A DNA stretch of 64,000 nucleotides from Tridacna crocea (GCA_943736015.1 OX031058.1:16455001-16519000), one strand, 5' to 3'. Numbered from the stretch's first letter, positions 1 to 13,200 are shown. Notes: generated from the letters alone by a model not told the origin. Translations and numbers: made by a program.

Positions 1-197
1 AAATTGTGTGTGCCCAACAACCAGATGGAAATAGGATGTCATTGACCTTACATTTCTCCCGCTTGATGTAATATTGTAATGTGTTGCTATGCGGGAAGGG
101 TATGTCACAGGGGATAACAGAAAAGAACTGCACTGGATTTTGATAAAGCTTCTCCTAGAAAGGGTTAAAAGCATGAAATAAACAGAATATTTGTTAT

Positions 198-913
198 CTC
201 TACTGGCTGAAAGCCAGCAGAGCTTATGTCATGGTATGGTTTCCATTGTCCAACTGTCCCATCTGTCTGTCCGTCTGTTAGTCTTTTTCTTGTTTACCCG
301 ATAAAGCCTGCTTTTATTTTCAGATTTTCATGAAACTTGCACAGTTTGTTTATCTCATAAATAGCTTGAACCCTATTGATTTTGGAAAAAAATCCAACAA
401 ACTGTATGGGAAAAGTAGCCATTTCAATTTTAAAATTTCCATTTATTGTTTACATGATAAAGTCTCCATTTGGGATCAGATTTTACTGAAACTTGCACAG
501 TGTGTTTATCTCATCAATAGCTTGAACCATATTGATTTTGAGAAATATTTGAAAAACAGTGTGGGAAGAGTAGCCATTTGAATTTGAAAATTTCCATATC
601 TTGTTTAGGCAATGAAATCTAGACTTTTGATCCAATTCTTTTGAAAATTTGATAGATTGTTCTGTTCACCAAGGGATTGACCTCTATTAATAGTGAAGAA
701 AATCTAGTAATCTGTTCAGGAAAAGCAGCCATTTGATAAATTATTATCATTTAATCAACAAAGTTCGAGTTATTTGTCACATTTTTTTGAAGTTTTCTGG
801 GATTGTTTGTAGTTTTTTGTCTTTTTGCATCATGAATTCATAATATATGCTAACATAGAAACAAAAATTCTACGAGTAGAGCAATTTCAGGCCCTTCAGG
901 GCCTTCTAGTTTT
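198..913 (+). mobile_element. Tandem-repeat non-autonomous element (CTCTACTGGCTG family)
   Basis: Starts at CTCTACTGGCTGAAAGCCAG (hairpin), continues with a CTGTCTGTCCGTCTG microsatellite and degenerate repeats of about 150 bp (ACTTGCACAGTTTG, AACCCTATTGATTTT, ATGGGAAAAGTAGCC), and ends CCCTTCAGGGCCTTCTAG, a second hairpin. The layout is that of Helitron-like (Pearl/HINE) elements of bivalves; that class is inference. Confidence 0.6.
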
Positions 914-947
914 TTTCCATGAACAATTGAAATTTTTTTCATCTCGT

Positions 948-1037
948 GAACACCATCGGTAATATTTTCGCTTGTTACCAATGTTGTTAACTCAATGAAA
1001 TAAATTTTGATCTTTCATTGAAAAAAACAAATATCCT
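948..1037 (+). repeat. Short repeat next to an element end
   Basis: Contains ATTTTGATCTTTCATTGAAAAAAAC after a CACCATCGGTAATATT segment. Related copies occur at 8085-8160 and 39272-39350, each just after a tandem-repeat element ending CTAGTTT. Confidence 0.5.
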
Positions 1038-1611
1038 TTGTATCTCTGTTTTATTCTGAAATGAAAATATCCGTTTGGTTTGAATGGTGCTTTAAGGATT
1101 AAAGGATTGGAATCATTTTCCTTTTTCAAAAATTATTTTGTGTAAAATTTCCCTTAAGTAGGGAAACATATTTCAGTTGCACATTAATTTGCAGAATTGA
1201 TGTTTTTTTTCTTTTGTAGAATGAATTATACTGTCAAAAAGAGCTGCCTAAATAAAACACCAATTTGTAATTGATCAGGGTACCAAATAAATATTAAGCT
1301 GCATAATAGAAAATAACTTACCGTATCATGTCATCTTGATGTACCTAAATCTACTGATAGTAACATAAATGTAAATTATGAAAATTTAATCTGACAGTGT
1401 TTAAGTTTTTTGCAACCTATCATCTTCAAAAATGAAAGAATTTGTTTACTTGTGTAAATGAGGGCTATATAGATCAACTCTTTACTTTCCAATTCTTATA
1501 TTTTAGATATAATGATGTTATAATCATGTAATTATATTGTTTGTTTCATGAAATTAGGACATTTCCTAGGTCATCAAAAACAGAATTTAACTTTCTGTTG
1601 TCAGTTAATGA
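1038..1611. other. Non-coding stretch, nothing recognised
   Basis: AT-rich sequence without long frames, recognisable repeats or splice-bounded basic exons. If the CTLD gene starts upstream, this is intron. Confidence 0.5.
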
Positions 1612-1618
1612 CAACTCT

Positions 1619-2973
1619 TTAGCTTACTTAAGCACAAAGTTCTCAAGGTGAGCTTGTGTGATCTTCCTGTGTTAGGTGTCTGTTGTTAACCTTTACCTTG
1701 TGTAAGCTCTAGAGGCCACATTTTCAGTCCAATACTCATGAAACTTGGTCAGAATGTTTGTCTACACAATGTCTCGGCCAAGTTTCATAATGACTAATGT
1801 CGGGTCAAAAACTAGATCACTGTGTCAAATTTTAGAAATACTTTGTGTACCCTCTAGAAGCTACATTTTCTGTCCAAAACTCTAGAAAGTTGGTCAGAAT
1901 ATTTGTCTTGGTAATACCTCAAACAAGTTTGAAAATGGGCCGTGTTAGTCAATAACTTGGTGAGCAGGTCAAGTCTTCATAAAACCTTGTCTATGCTCTA
2001 GCCACAATGTCAATGAAAAATCTTTATGGTTAGTCAGAATGTTTGTCTTGATGATACCTTGCATGGGTTCAAAAATGGGTCATGTGGGTTAATAACCATG
2101 TTACCAGGTCAAATCTTAAAAAACCTTGTGTATGCTCTAGAGACCTTATTTTCTGCCCCAAAACTCTTGAAAGTTGATTAGAATGTTTGTCTTGATAGTA
2201 ACTCACAAATTTTGGAATGGGCAGTGTTCGTCAAAAACTTGGTCACTAGGTCCACTCATCATAAAACCTTGTGTACACTGTAGTCACAATTTCAGTCCAA
2301 AAACCTTGAAAGTTAGTCAGAATGTTTGTATTTATGATACCTTGCTTGAGTTCAAAAATGGGTAATGTCAAGTCATTGTGTCAAATCTTAGAAAAAACAT
2401 GTGTACGCTCCAAAAGCCACATTTTCTGTCCAAAACTCTAAAAAAGATTGTCAGAATGTTTGCCTTGGTCTTATCTCAAATTGAAAACAGGTCATATTGA
2501 GTAAAAAACTAGGTCACTAGGTCACTTCTTAGAAAAACCTTATGTATGTCAGAGGCCTTATTTTCAGTCCAAAACTCTAGAAAGTTTGTCAGAATGTTTG
2601 TCTTGATAATATCTCAGACAAATTTAAAAGTGGGTCATGTCTGATTAAAAACTAGGTCACTGGGCCAAATCTTCCAAAAAACCTTGTGTACTTTCTAGAG
2701 GCTGCATTTTTTAGTGCAATTCTCATGAAACTTGATCAGAATGTTTGTACTAATAATTTCTTCGACCATTTTACAAAGGCGTCATGTCGAGTCAATAAGT
2801 AGGTCACTGAGTCAAATCTTTGAAAAATCTTGTGCAGCTCCAGAGGCCACATTCATACTCATGAAAATCTTGGTTTACATGTTTGTCATTATATCTCAAT
2901 AGAGACTGAAAATGAGTCATGTTTAGTCAAAAGAATCAGATGAGCAACATCAGGGCCATCATGACCCTCTAGT
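1619..2973 (+). mobile_element. Tandem-repeat non-autonomous element (TTAGCTCACCTGAGC family)
   Basis: Begins with a decayed TTAGCTTACTTAAGCAC hairpin and ends GGGCCATCATGACCCTCTAG. Between them are degenerate repeats of about 150 bp carrying CCACATTTTCTGTCCAAAAC, GGTCAGAATGTTTGTCTTG and AAAAACTAGGTCACT. The same unit, inverted, forms the 42-49 kb block. Confidence 0.6.
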
Positions 2974-3513
2974 TTGATGGTTTCTAAATCCTGGGTGCCT
3001 TATGTTTCACAAGATATGAATTTAAAGATATCTATTCTCCAGACTTACTTCTCTGCAAAATTAGATAGGTACACACGAAAATATTTTTTTCTGGTAAATT
3101 AGGAACATAAAGATCTATGTGAAAATTAGTAATAAGCTACAGGGACATACATAAAATATCTCTCTACATGAGCTTTTAAAAGTGCAACTCTGCATGGAGA
3201 CATCAAGTAAATAGCCTTTTTCAATTACTCTATCACATTTTTCATGTACATTTTTTATGTTGCAAAGCTTTATGTGATTTTGCTATTCCCTACATATTAC
3301 GTCAAAACTTCTGACCAGATAACAATGTCCATATCTGTGATTTAAATATTGTTGATATCCGGAGAAATCTAAAACACTGTTTTGGTCCATTTTGTTGAGA
3401 TTGGCTGATAAATTTATCATCATCATCATTATCATCAGAAAGACTGTTTTTAGACATATTAGTGGTTTTGTGACACAAAGCATAGATATTTGGAGTGTAG
3501 AAAAATGTCTCAG
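2974..3513. other. Non-coding stretch, nothing recognised
   Basis: No frame, repeat or splice-bounded exon that I can support. The short minus-strand frame 3483-3283 crosses a CAT microsatellite and looks like chance. Confidence 0.5.
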
Positions 3514-3737
3514 TTAACCCTTTACTCCATAGATACTAATTTCTACGCATTGCTTGTAGGAGCCTTTGGAAAACATTGTGGTAAAAGATGATATTGCTCG
3601 TGATGTGCAATTTCACTTTTTGTCACAATATTTTCTATGCTATCAAAAAGTGTTGTATACACATAAGAAACGGCTTCATCCTTGCTGTTATTTAGGGTGA
3701 GTTAGAGATACCATAGAAATGCCTTATGGGGTAAAAG
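3514..3737 (-). mobile_element. Hairpin MITE, family B
   Basis: Left TTAA then CCCTTTACTCCATAGATAC; centre GAAAACATTGTGGTAAAAG…ATTGCTCGTGATGTGCAATT. The right end reads CCTTATGGGGTAAAAG with TTAA lost. Confidence 0.7.
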
Positions 3738-3836
3738 ATGTGGTAATGCAGTGGGAAGAGGTGCAGTTGCTTATAACATGTTAATACAAGCTGATGACAA
3801 GCATTATCCCCCTTATCCACAATGTTTTCTACCCCA

Positions 3837-4064
3837 TTAACCCTTTACAACACAATGATGAGTTTCAACAACCCTGGAAGACAGGCCTTTGGAAAACATT
3901 GTAGGAAAAGGCTAAAATGTTGGTAGCCAGCATTTTCTCCTTTTCCCACAATGTTTTCTAACCTTTCAGAGATAGTTCTAATTATTCCATTGCCATGTAA
4001 TAAGTCGCTGAAAATACCTTTGATTTGGGAAAGTCTAAAATTGTGCGATGTGGTAAAGGGTTAA
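3837..4064 (+). mobile_element. Hairpin MITE, family A
   Basis: TTAA at both ends with CCCTTTAC and GTAAAGGG termini; the central hairpin around 3900-3960 is diverged. Confidence 0.75.
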
Positions 4065-4161
4065 ACCTTTACCAAACTAAGAAACCCCAACATTTTTTCA
4101 AATTGAAAAGGCATATGTATTTGGTATCAAGGGATTCATGTGTAGGTGTTCTTTTTTGAAG

Positions 4162-4257
4162 CTCAAAGAAGGAGAAGACTTAGAGAAAAGCAGAGATTGG
4201 CAAGGTGGAAAAGAAAATTAAGAAAAGAAAGGAAACATCACATCCAAGCAAGGAAAG
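4162..4257 (+). CDS. Basic exon 1 (first recognised exon of the Lys/Arg-rich CTLD gene)
   Basis: The acceptor follows CTTTTTTGAAG and the donor is GTGTAT. The 96-bp exon enters and leaves in phase 1 and encodes 31 full codons, rich in Arg/Lys with RRRRLREK and KRKLRKERK stretches. It looks like the flanking basic exons and is free of recognisable repeats. There must be at least one earlier exon because it enters in phase 1 without a start codon. I searched 1-4161 by eye and found no convincing partner. Confidence 0.7.
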
Positions 4258-7200
4258 GTGTATCAAGACAGAATGCACAGAGTAGGTGATCCCCATTATC
4301 TCCCGCTGGATGGCATTCTATAAATACTCATCTATCTAATTTGGGCATCCTGGGTACAGAACTGAACCACTTTCCTACACGACAACAGTTACTTTGAATT
4401 TCAAACTAAAATAACCTTTACTCAATAAAAGGCTACCTCATGCAATTCACCCAGCTATGATCAGCAGTTTAGAGAAATCTGGAGCTAAAGCAGGTCTCAT
4501 TTCTCCTCAAACGTATTGATAAAAGCTATTTTCTGCATTACTACTTTATAGTGCGTAATATTACAGTCTGCCAGCTTTTGTGGCTAGTGATGCGTCATAT
4601 AAGACAGTCGAATCTTCGAAGAATATGACATGCGCAAACAACGAAGTGATTCAGACTCATAGCTGGATAAGTATCCTGTGGGAAAAGGTCAAGAAAACAA
4701 TGAGGTATTGTCATAGTCAAATCGCCATTGTCTGCATTGTAGTTGTTGTGCAAAAACTGACATTTTGTTATATTTCAGGTTCTACTCAACACAGGCACTT
4801 GAAATTTGGCATAATTGTCCATTAGTAAAAGATCAGTGCATACCACAAGGGCAGATGACTCTAAAATTATTGTGTCCAAATTATGCCCTTTTTTTGGCTT
4901 AGAATTTTAACTTATTATCCAGCACCCAATAGCCAATCAATGGCACCTGCATGCAGTGCTCTTGTTCGACTTAATTATACCCCTGCAAAAGAAGTTTGTG
5001 GGGGGTATACTGGAATCAGCATGTCAGGCGGTCGGTCTGTCTGCAAAATCTTGTCCGGACAACTCCTCCTACAGTTTCAGTCCAATTTGCTTGATACTTT
5101 CCAGAAGTGTTCATTAGGAGCTGTAGATGTGCAAGACGCAAATTTTGTGAAAATTCTATGGAGAATTTACCCATTACCACACAATCCCTAATTTTGACGC
5201 CCCTGAGAAAGAAGCCTTTAGAAAACATTGTGGGAAAAGGAGAAAATGCTGGTAACCAGCATTTTCTCCTTTTCTCACAATGTTTTCTACCCTTCACAAA
5301 ACAAATTTCAAATTTTCAGTCACTTTTATTTTGTTGTCTGCAAATGCTTTCAATTTGGACCAGTCTAAAATATTGTTGTTTGGTAATGGGTTAATGATTT
5401 ATTGCCTGTGATTCACATTTAAAATGCTTGTCCAGACATCTCCTCCCACAGTTTCTGTCTGATTCACTTTAAACTTTGCAGAAATGTTCATCAGGAGTTG
5501 TAGATATGCAAGACGCAACTTTCGTGAAAATTCTATGAAGAATTAATATGTTATTACCCCTGATTCACATTTAAAATGCTTGTCCATACAACTCCTCCTA
5601 CAATTTCAGTACGATTCGCTATATACTTGGCAGAAGTGTCCATTTGGAGTTGCAGATGTGCAAGACGCAAATTTTGTGAGTTATTGTCCCTGATTTGACT
5701 TGAAAATGCTTGTCCGGACAACTCCTCCTACAGTTTCTGTCTGATTCACTTTAAACTTGGCAGAAATGTTCATTAGGAGTTGTAGATGTGCAAGATGCAA
5801 TTTTCGTGAAAATTCTATAAAGAATAGATAAGTTATTGCCCCTTATTTGACTTGAAAATGCTTCTCCGTACAACTCCTCCTACAATTTCAGTTTAATTCA
5901 CTTTACACTTGGCAGAAGTGTCCATTTGGAGTTGTTGATCTGCAAGAATGAAATTTTGTGAAAATTTCATCAAGAATTACTGAGTTATTGTCCCTGATTT
6001 GACTTGAAAATGCTTGTCCAGACAAGTCCTCCTACATTTTCTGTCTGATTCACTTTAAACTTGGCAGAAGTGTTCATTAGGAGTTGTAGATGTGCAAGAC
6101 GCAATTTTGGTGAAAATTCTATGAAGAAAAAAGGAGTTATTGCCCCTCATTCATATTTAAAATGCTTGCCCAGACAACTCCTCCTACAATTTCAGTCCGA
6201 TTCGCTTTACGCTTGGCAGAAGTGTCCGCTCGGAGTTGAAGATGTGCAAGTCGCAAATTTTGTGAAAGTTCCATCAAGAATTACTGAGTTATTGTCCCTG
6301 ATTACTTGAAAATACTTGTCCGGACAACTCTTCCTACATTTTCTGTCTGATTCACTTTAAACTTGGCAGAAGTGTTCATTAGGAGTTGTAGATGTGCAAG
6401 ACGCAATTTTTGTGAAAATTCTATGAAGAAGAAAGGAGTTATTGCCCCTGATTCATTTTTAAAATGCTTGTCAAGACAACTCCTCCTACAACTTCAGTCC
6501 AATTTGCTTTACACTTGGCAGAAGTGTCCATTCGGAGTTGTAGATGTGCAAGACGCAAATTTCGTGAAAATTCTATGAAGAATTACTGAGTTATTATCCT
6601 CGATTTGACTTGAAATTGTCCGGACAACTCCTACATTTTCTGTCTGATTCACTTTAAACTTGGCAGAAATGTTCATTAGGAGTTGTAGATGTGCAAGATG
6701 CAATTTTCGTGAAAATTCTATAAAGAATAGATAAGTTATTGCCCCTTATTTGACTTGAAAATGCTTCTCCGTACAACTCCTCCTACAATTTCAGTTTAAT
6801 TCACTTTACACTTGGCAGAAGTGTCCATTTGGAGTTGTTGATCTGCAAGAATGAAATTTTGTGAAAATTTCATCAAGAATTACTGAGTTATTGTCCCTGA
6901 TTTGACTTGAAAATGCTTGTCCAGACAAGTCCTCCTACATTTTCTGTCTGATTCACTTTAAACTTGGCAGAAGTGTTCATTAGGAGTTGTAGATGTGCAA
7001 GACGCAATTTTGGTGAAAATTCTATGAAGAAAAAAGGAGTTATTGCCCCTCATTCATATTTAAAATGCTTGCCCAGACAACTCCTCCTACAATTTCAGTC
7101 CGATTCGCTTTACACTTGGCAGAAGTGTCCGCTCGGAGTTGAAGATGTGCAAGTCGCAAATTTTGTGAAAGTTCCATCAAGAATTACTGAGTTATTGTCC

Positions 7201-10200
7201 CTGATTACTTGAAAATGCTTGTCCGGACAACTCCTCCTACATTTTCTGTCTGATTCACTTTAAACTTGGCAGAAGTGTTCATTAGGAGTTGTAGATGTGC
7301 AAGATGCAATTTTTGTGAAAATTCTATGAAGAAAAAAGGAGTTATTGCCCCTGATTCATTTTTAAAATGCTTGTCAAGACAACTCCTCCTACAACTTCAG
7401 TCCAATTTGCTTTACACTTGGCAGAAGTGTCCATTCGGAGTTGTAGATGTGCAAGACGCAAATTTCGTGAAAATTCTATGAAGAATTACTGAGTTATTAT
7501 CCTCGATTTGACTTGAAATTGTCCGGACAACTCCTACATTTTCTGTCTGATTCACTTTAAATTTGGCAGAAGTGTTTATTAGGAGCTGTAGATGTGCAAG
7601 ACGCAATTTTCGTGAAAATTCTATGAAGAATTAATGAGTTATTGCCCCTGATTACCATTTAAAATGCTTGTCTGGACAACTCCTCCCACAATTTCAGTCC
7701 GATTCGCTTTATACTTGGCAGAAGTGTCCATTTTGAGTTGCAGATGTGCAAGACGTAAGTTTTGTGAAAATTCCATCTAGAATTACTGAGTTATTGTCCC
7801 TGATTTGACTTGAAAATGCTTGTCAGGCCAACTCCTCCTACAGCTTCTGTCTGATTCACTTTAAACTTGGCAGAAGTGTTCGTTAGGAGTTGTAGATGTG
7901 CAAGACGTAACTTTCATGAAAATTCTATGAAGAATTAATGAGTTATTGCCCCTGTGACATGAAATGTAGGGGCGGGGGTATTTAACACCTTTAGTGATAG
8001 TTATTCTAGTTTTTTTAGTCACTATCTGCATGTGCTCTTTTTTAAGAAGTGTGCCTTGGGTGATTTTCACTCATGGCTGCACAACTTGTGAAAATATCAC
8101 CGATGGTGTCCACTCGATGCAATAAATTTCAATCTTTCACCGAAAAAAATATCCTCTATGTATTTGACTATTGTATTGCTGGTATTTTTCAGGGAGAATG
8201 AGACAGAAAAAAAGATGGAGAAAGAGGAAACTTGCAAAACAGAGAAAGAGGAAAATAATGAGAAGAAAGATGTTAATGAGAAAGAGGAAACTTGCAAAAA
8301 TTAGAAAGAGAAAGATGATGAAAAGGAAAAACCTACAGAAGAAAAGAATAAGAAAGAGGAACATGAGAAAATGGAAAATTCTACAGAAGAGGAAACTTGC
8401 AAAAAAGAAACTGATGAGAAAGAAAATGCTACAGAGAAAAAGAAAACTTGCAAAACAGAGAAAAAAGAAAATGATGAGAAGAAAAATGTTACAAAGAAAA
8501 AGAAATCTTGCAAAACAGAGAAAGAGGAAAATGATGAGAAGGAAAAGGCTACAAAAGAAGAGAAGACTTGCTAAAATGAGAAAGAGGAAAATGATGAGAA
8601 GGAAAATGTTACAGAGAAAAAGGAAACTTGCAAAACAGAGAAAAAAGAAAATGATGAGGAGGAAAATGTTACAAAAAAATAGAAAACTTGCAAATCAGAG
8701 AAAAAAGAAAACGATGAGAAGGAAAATGTTACAGAACAAAAGTGAACTTGCAAAGCGGAGAAAAAAGCAAATGAGGAGGAGGAAAATGTTACAAAGAAAA
8801 AGAAAACTTGCAAAACAAAGAAAGAAGAAAATAACAAGGAAAATGTTACAAAGAAAAAGAAAACATGCAAAACAGAGAAGACTTGCTAGAATAAGAAAGA
8901 GGAAAATGATGAGAAGGAAAATTTTACTGAAGAGGAAACTTTCTAGAAGGGAACGGATGAGAAGGAAAATGCTGCAGAGAAAAAAAAAACTTGCAAAACA
9001 GAGAAAAAAGAAAAGGATGAGAAAGAAAATGTTGCAGAGAAAAAGGAAACTTTCAAAAATGAGAAAGAGAAAGATGATGAAAAGGCTACAGAAGAGAAGA
9101 TTTGCTAGAATAAGAAAGAGGAAAATCATGAGTAGGAAAATGTTACAAAACCAAAGTGAACTTGCAAAACGGAGAAAAAAGAAAATGATGAGGAGGAAAA
9201 TGTTACAGAGAAAAAGGAAGCTTTCAAGACAGAGAAAAAAGAAAATGACGACAAGGAAAATGCTACAAAGAAAAAGGAAACTTGACATACAGAGAAAAAA
9301 CAAAATAAAGAGAAGGAAAATGTTACAGCAAAACAGGAAGCTGAGGAAGAAAAAAATAATGAAAAGGAAAAAACTAGAAAAACAGAGAAGACTTGCCAGA
9401 ACACGAAAGAGGAAAATGAGAAAATGGAAATCTTTACAGAAGGTGAAACTTGCAAGAAAGAGGAAAATGTTGAGAAGAAAAATGTTACTGAGGAAGAGGA
9501 AGCATGCAAGAAGTAGAAAAAAACATGTTAGAATGAGAAAAAAGTTGTTGAAAAAAATTTCCATATTGGAAAATAACAAAATGTGGATTAGAAAAATTTT
9601 GCATAAACTGAAGAAACTTGTCAGAATGAGAGACAAAAAATGTAAGGGAAGGAGACTTTCCAAAAAAACACAAGCACAAAGGAAGCAAAAGAAAAAAAGA
9701 ATGAATACAAAACAGAACAAGAGAAAACTTGCTAAATTAAGACAGAGAAAAAAAATGCTGAAAAAGAGGAAGCTAGCAAGACTGAGAAAGAAAAATATAA
9801 GAAAAAGGAAAATGTTAAACAAAAAACTTGCTAGAATGAGAAGGAGAAAATTGAAGAGGAGAAAACTGTTACAGAAAAAGAGAAAAGAAGCCCAAAGGAG
9901 AAGAAAAAATATGATGAGAAGGAAAATAATGAATAGAAAGATAAAACTTGCTAGACTAAGAAAGAGAAAAAAGATTCAGAAAAAAAGAAAACTTGCAAGA
10001 TTAAGAAAAAGGAAAATGTTACAGAAGAAAAGAAACCAAGCTCAAAGAAGAAGAAAAATTATTATGAATAGGAAAAAAATGCAAAAGAAGAGGAAACATT
10101 TAAGAGGGAGAAAAAAAAAAGGGAGGAATTTTTCTATGAAAGAGCTTGCAAGAATGAGGCAGAGGAAAAGTAGGAAAAGGAAAATGATGCAAAGAAAGAG

Positions 10201-13200
10201 AAAATTTGATAGGTTAAGGAAAAAAAAGAAACTGTCTAAGAAAGAGCTTAAAAAAAGAATGAGGCAGAGGAAAAAAACGAAAAGAAAAATGATGCAGAAA
10301 AAAAGTAAACTTGCTAGATTAAAGAAAAAGAAAATGTCACAGAAAAAGAGAAATCAAGCGAAAAGGAGAAATAAAAATATGTCGAAAAGGAAAAAAATGC
10401 AGAAGAAGAGGAAAAACATCAAAAAGGAAGGGAGAAAAAAGAAGAGAAAAAAACTTTCAAAGAAACAGCTTCAAAGAATGAGGCAGAGGAATAAAAGGAA
10501 AAGAAAAATGATGCAGAAAAAGAGAAAACTTGCTAGATTAAAGAAAATTATGCAAAGCAACAGAAAACATGATAGAAGAAGAAAGAGAAAAAACAAAGGT
10601 AAAAAACTTTCTAAGAAAGAACTTGCAAGAGTGAGACAGAGAAAAATTAGAAAAATGAAAACATTACATAAAAAGAGAAAACTTGCTAGACTAAGGAAAA
10701 GGAAAAAGAGGAAACAAGCAAGGCAAACATTGAAGAAAAAGAGAAAACATGCCAAAAAGAGTAAGAATAGAAAGAGACAGCCTGTGAAAAAGATCATGAA
10801 GAGAAAGAAGTTGAAGGAAAAAGGAAAAGTTTCTGAGAGGAAACAGAGAAAGAATAATATTAAGAAGAAGAGTAGGAGGAAAATTGCAAGAAAAAGACAA
10901 AAGAAAGGGCAGGGTCAGAGGCAAAGAAAAATGAAGAAAGTCAGAGCTAGAAGAAAAATGAAGAAGCAATCCTTGAAAAAAAGACGAAGAAAAACTGGAA
11001 AAATGAGAAAGGGCAAACAGGAAACCAGAGGTAGAACAACCACAGTTCGGATAAGTGAGTACATGTAGTAATATCATTTGATTGAATTCCAAATAACAAG
11101 TGCCACTATACTTAGGCTAAGTAAGGAAAATAAAATGTACAAAACAACTTGAAATTAGGAAAAATTAGCATTCAACTGATTGATCATTTGTTGATGGTAT
11201 GGTGTTAAACAGTTTTCAACATTATTTCAGTTGTATTTCAGTAGCCAGTGCACCTACCCATGTTTTATGGTAGTTTTTTTTTTTACCAGTACTCCACATA
11301 ATTTTCTTTCCAACCGACTGGCTGCTTTCCCATATCAACATTGTCAAAACAATGGTCAAAAGTGGAAGGGTAAATAATCGTGTCACGCTATTATCAGTTT
11401 AGAAAGAAATTGGACAAGCCAGGGGTCGAACTGGCGACCCCATGTTCTAAAGTCCTGTATGCTTCCACTGAGCTTCCGGGGCTCAGCTTGACATTCAGAT
11501 TATTTTTTCCCCCTAATATAACAAATGTACAGGTGTCCGGAAAGTAAGGTAACACTTTTGTATACCTTTAATTTGGCTTTAGATATCAGATAAAGAGGTA
11601 GAATTAAGCATATATGTACATAAAATATGCAAGTTTTTTGTTTGGTAATTTCACTTAATTTTCTTAACAATATGCTCTTTTATAGAGATTTCAAATCAGA
11701 AGTACCTTTTTTTTGTGATTGGCGTCATTTTAGTAACTAATGACGTTTTCAATTTGATGGCCTTTTATGCTCTTTCTTTTCCAAACACATGCAATGAAAT
11801 TGTCAATCACTTTAGGACACATTTAAATATCAATGACATTGATTTACTTGATAGATTTTTAAACAACGTGTCTGTGTTGTCTGGGTAGGGATCATAAACC
11901 TTCGACCTCAAAGTAATGCAAAGGAAGAAGTTACGCAGCTTGAGGTTGGGACTGTGTGCAGGAAACGATGTTCAGCAATCTGTGACCTTCGGAATATTGC
12001 CTTGATATTTCATTTATATTATCACGGAACGTACTATATAAAATGTCTTTCACAGATTTAGATGTGTGTATACCTAAGCACCATCCAGCATGTACTAAGT
12101 TTTTAGCATATCTGGATGACTTCATCCCGACTTCGACGTCTGCGACTTCTTTCTATGGGGTTATGTGAAGTCAAAGGTCGACATTCCAAACCAGACACCA
12201 CAGATATGTCATTAAAGAACACATAAAGTGAAATCAAGAAGATTGATATTGAAATGTATGCTAATGTGATTGATAATTTTATGGTGCATGTTCGGCAAGG
12301 AAAGAGCATAATTGGCCATCACTTTGAAAACATAATTAATTATTAAAATGACGCCAATGACCAATAAAGCACTGTTGAATTAACATCTGTATAAAAAATG
12401 CAAAATGTAATGAAATTGGATTAAATTATCACACAAAAAACTTACACGTTTTATATATGTACATGTATATATATTTTTTATCTCTTTAGCTTATATTCTA
12501 AGTCAAAATATAAATGTATGATAGTGTTACCTTACTTTCCGGACACCCTGTATAAATGCATCACTTAAAAAATAATCCAAAAGAAGTATTTGTATATCCC
12601 TTTATCCCATATCAGGCATTCTATTTTAACCCTTTACCAAACAATCCCAAAGATCCTGGGGTAGAAGCCTTTTGAAAACATTGTGGGAAAAGGAGAAAAT
12701 GCTGGTAATCAGCATTTTCTCCTTTTCCCACAGTGTTTTCAAAGGCTTCTTTCTCAGGGTCATTAAAAGTTGGAAATGAGTGGTAAAGAGTTAACTATTC
12801 ACTCACAATCACAGCTTTTAGCAAATTTGACAATGAAAGCTTTTGAAAACATTTTATGGAAACCAACATTTTCTACTTTTCCATCATTTTTTCTTACTTT
12901 TTGAAAAAAAACTTTTTTTGAATCACATTTTACTTTGTCCACAGCAAATACTTCTAATTTTTCTTAATTTTTTTATGCTCCCGAAACATTTCGGGGGGAA
13001 CAGATAGTTGCCAAGCTGTGTGTATGTCCGTTCATCCATGTGTCTGTTTGTCTGTCTGTCAGTCCAAAGCCATTTCTCCATAACCCCTGGACCAAATTTT
13101 ATGAAACTTCATATCTAAACTCTTTGGAACAATGCACAAATACCTCTTTCCCGGTTTCTCAATTTGAGGCTGTGTCATGGAAAAAGGTTTTTTTTTCACT

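Larger units (their letters stand above)
4976..8010 (+). mobile_element. Tandem-repeat non-autonomous element (TTATACCCC family), 3 kb
   Basis: Opens with TTATACCCCTGCAAAAG and a GGGGGGTATA hairpin partner, then a GGCGGTCGGTCTGTC tract, then about 17 units of roughly 150 bp (ACAACTCCTCCTAC, CTTGGCAGAAGTGT, GTAGATGTGCAAGACGCAA). It ends AGTGATAGTTATTCTAGTTT. A block of 903 bp is directly duplicated inside. All short frames here are shadows of the repeat. Confidence 0.65.

Noticed and set aside
4580-4825. 81-codon plus frame in the second intron
   Set aside because: No phase-1 splice borders, no resemblance to the neighbouring exons, and a composition like random AT-rich sequence.
5720-7600. 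Repeated frames opening MAEVFIRSCRCARR
   Set aside because: They recur every 903 bp, lie wholly in a tandem-repeat transposon and shift frame between units; no protein is implied.
8695-9822. 375-codon minus-strand open frame rich in Phe, Leu and Ile, plus other long minus frames within 8.1-11.1 kb
   Set aside because: It is the complement of the Lys/Arg repeat; the hydrophobic composition follows from AAG/AGA read in reverse. It has no splice or start support, and the plus frame is the one continued by flanking exons.
13028-13060. CTGT/CCGT microsatellites as independent features
   Set aside because: They occur at a fixed place near the start of the tandem-repeat elements (about 250, 13040, 13810, 21140, 24950, 37325), so they are parts of those elements.
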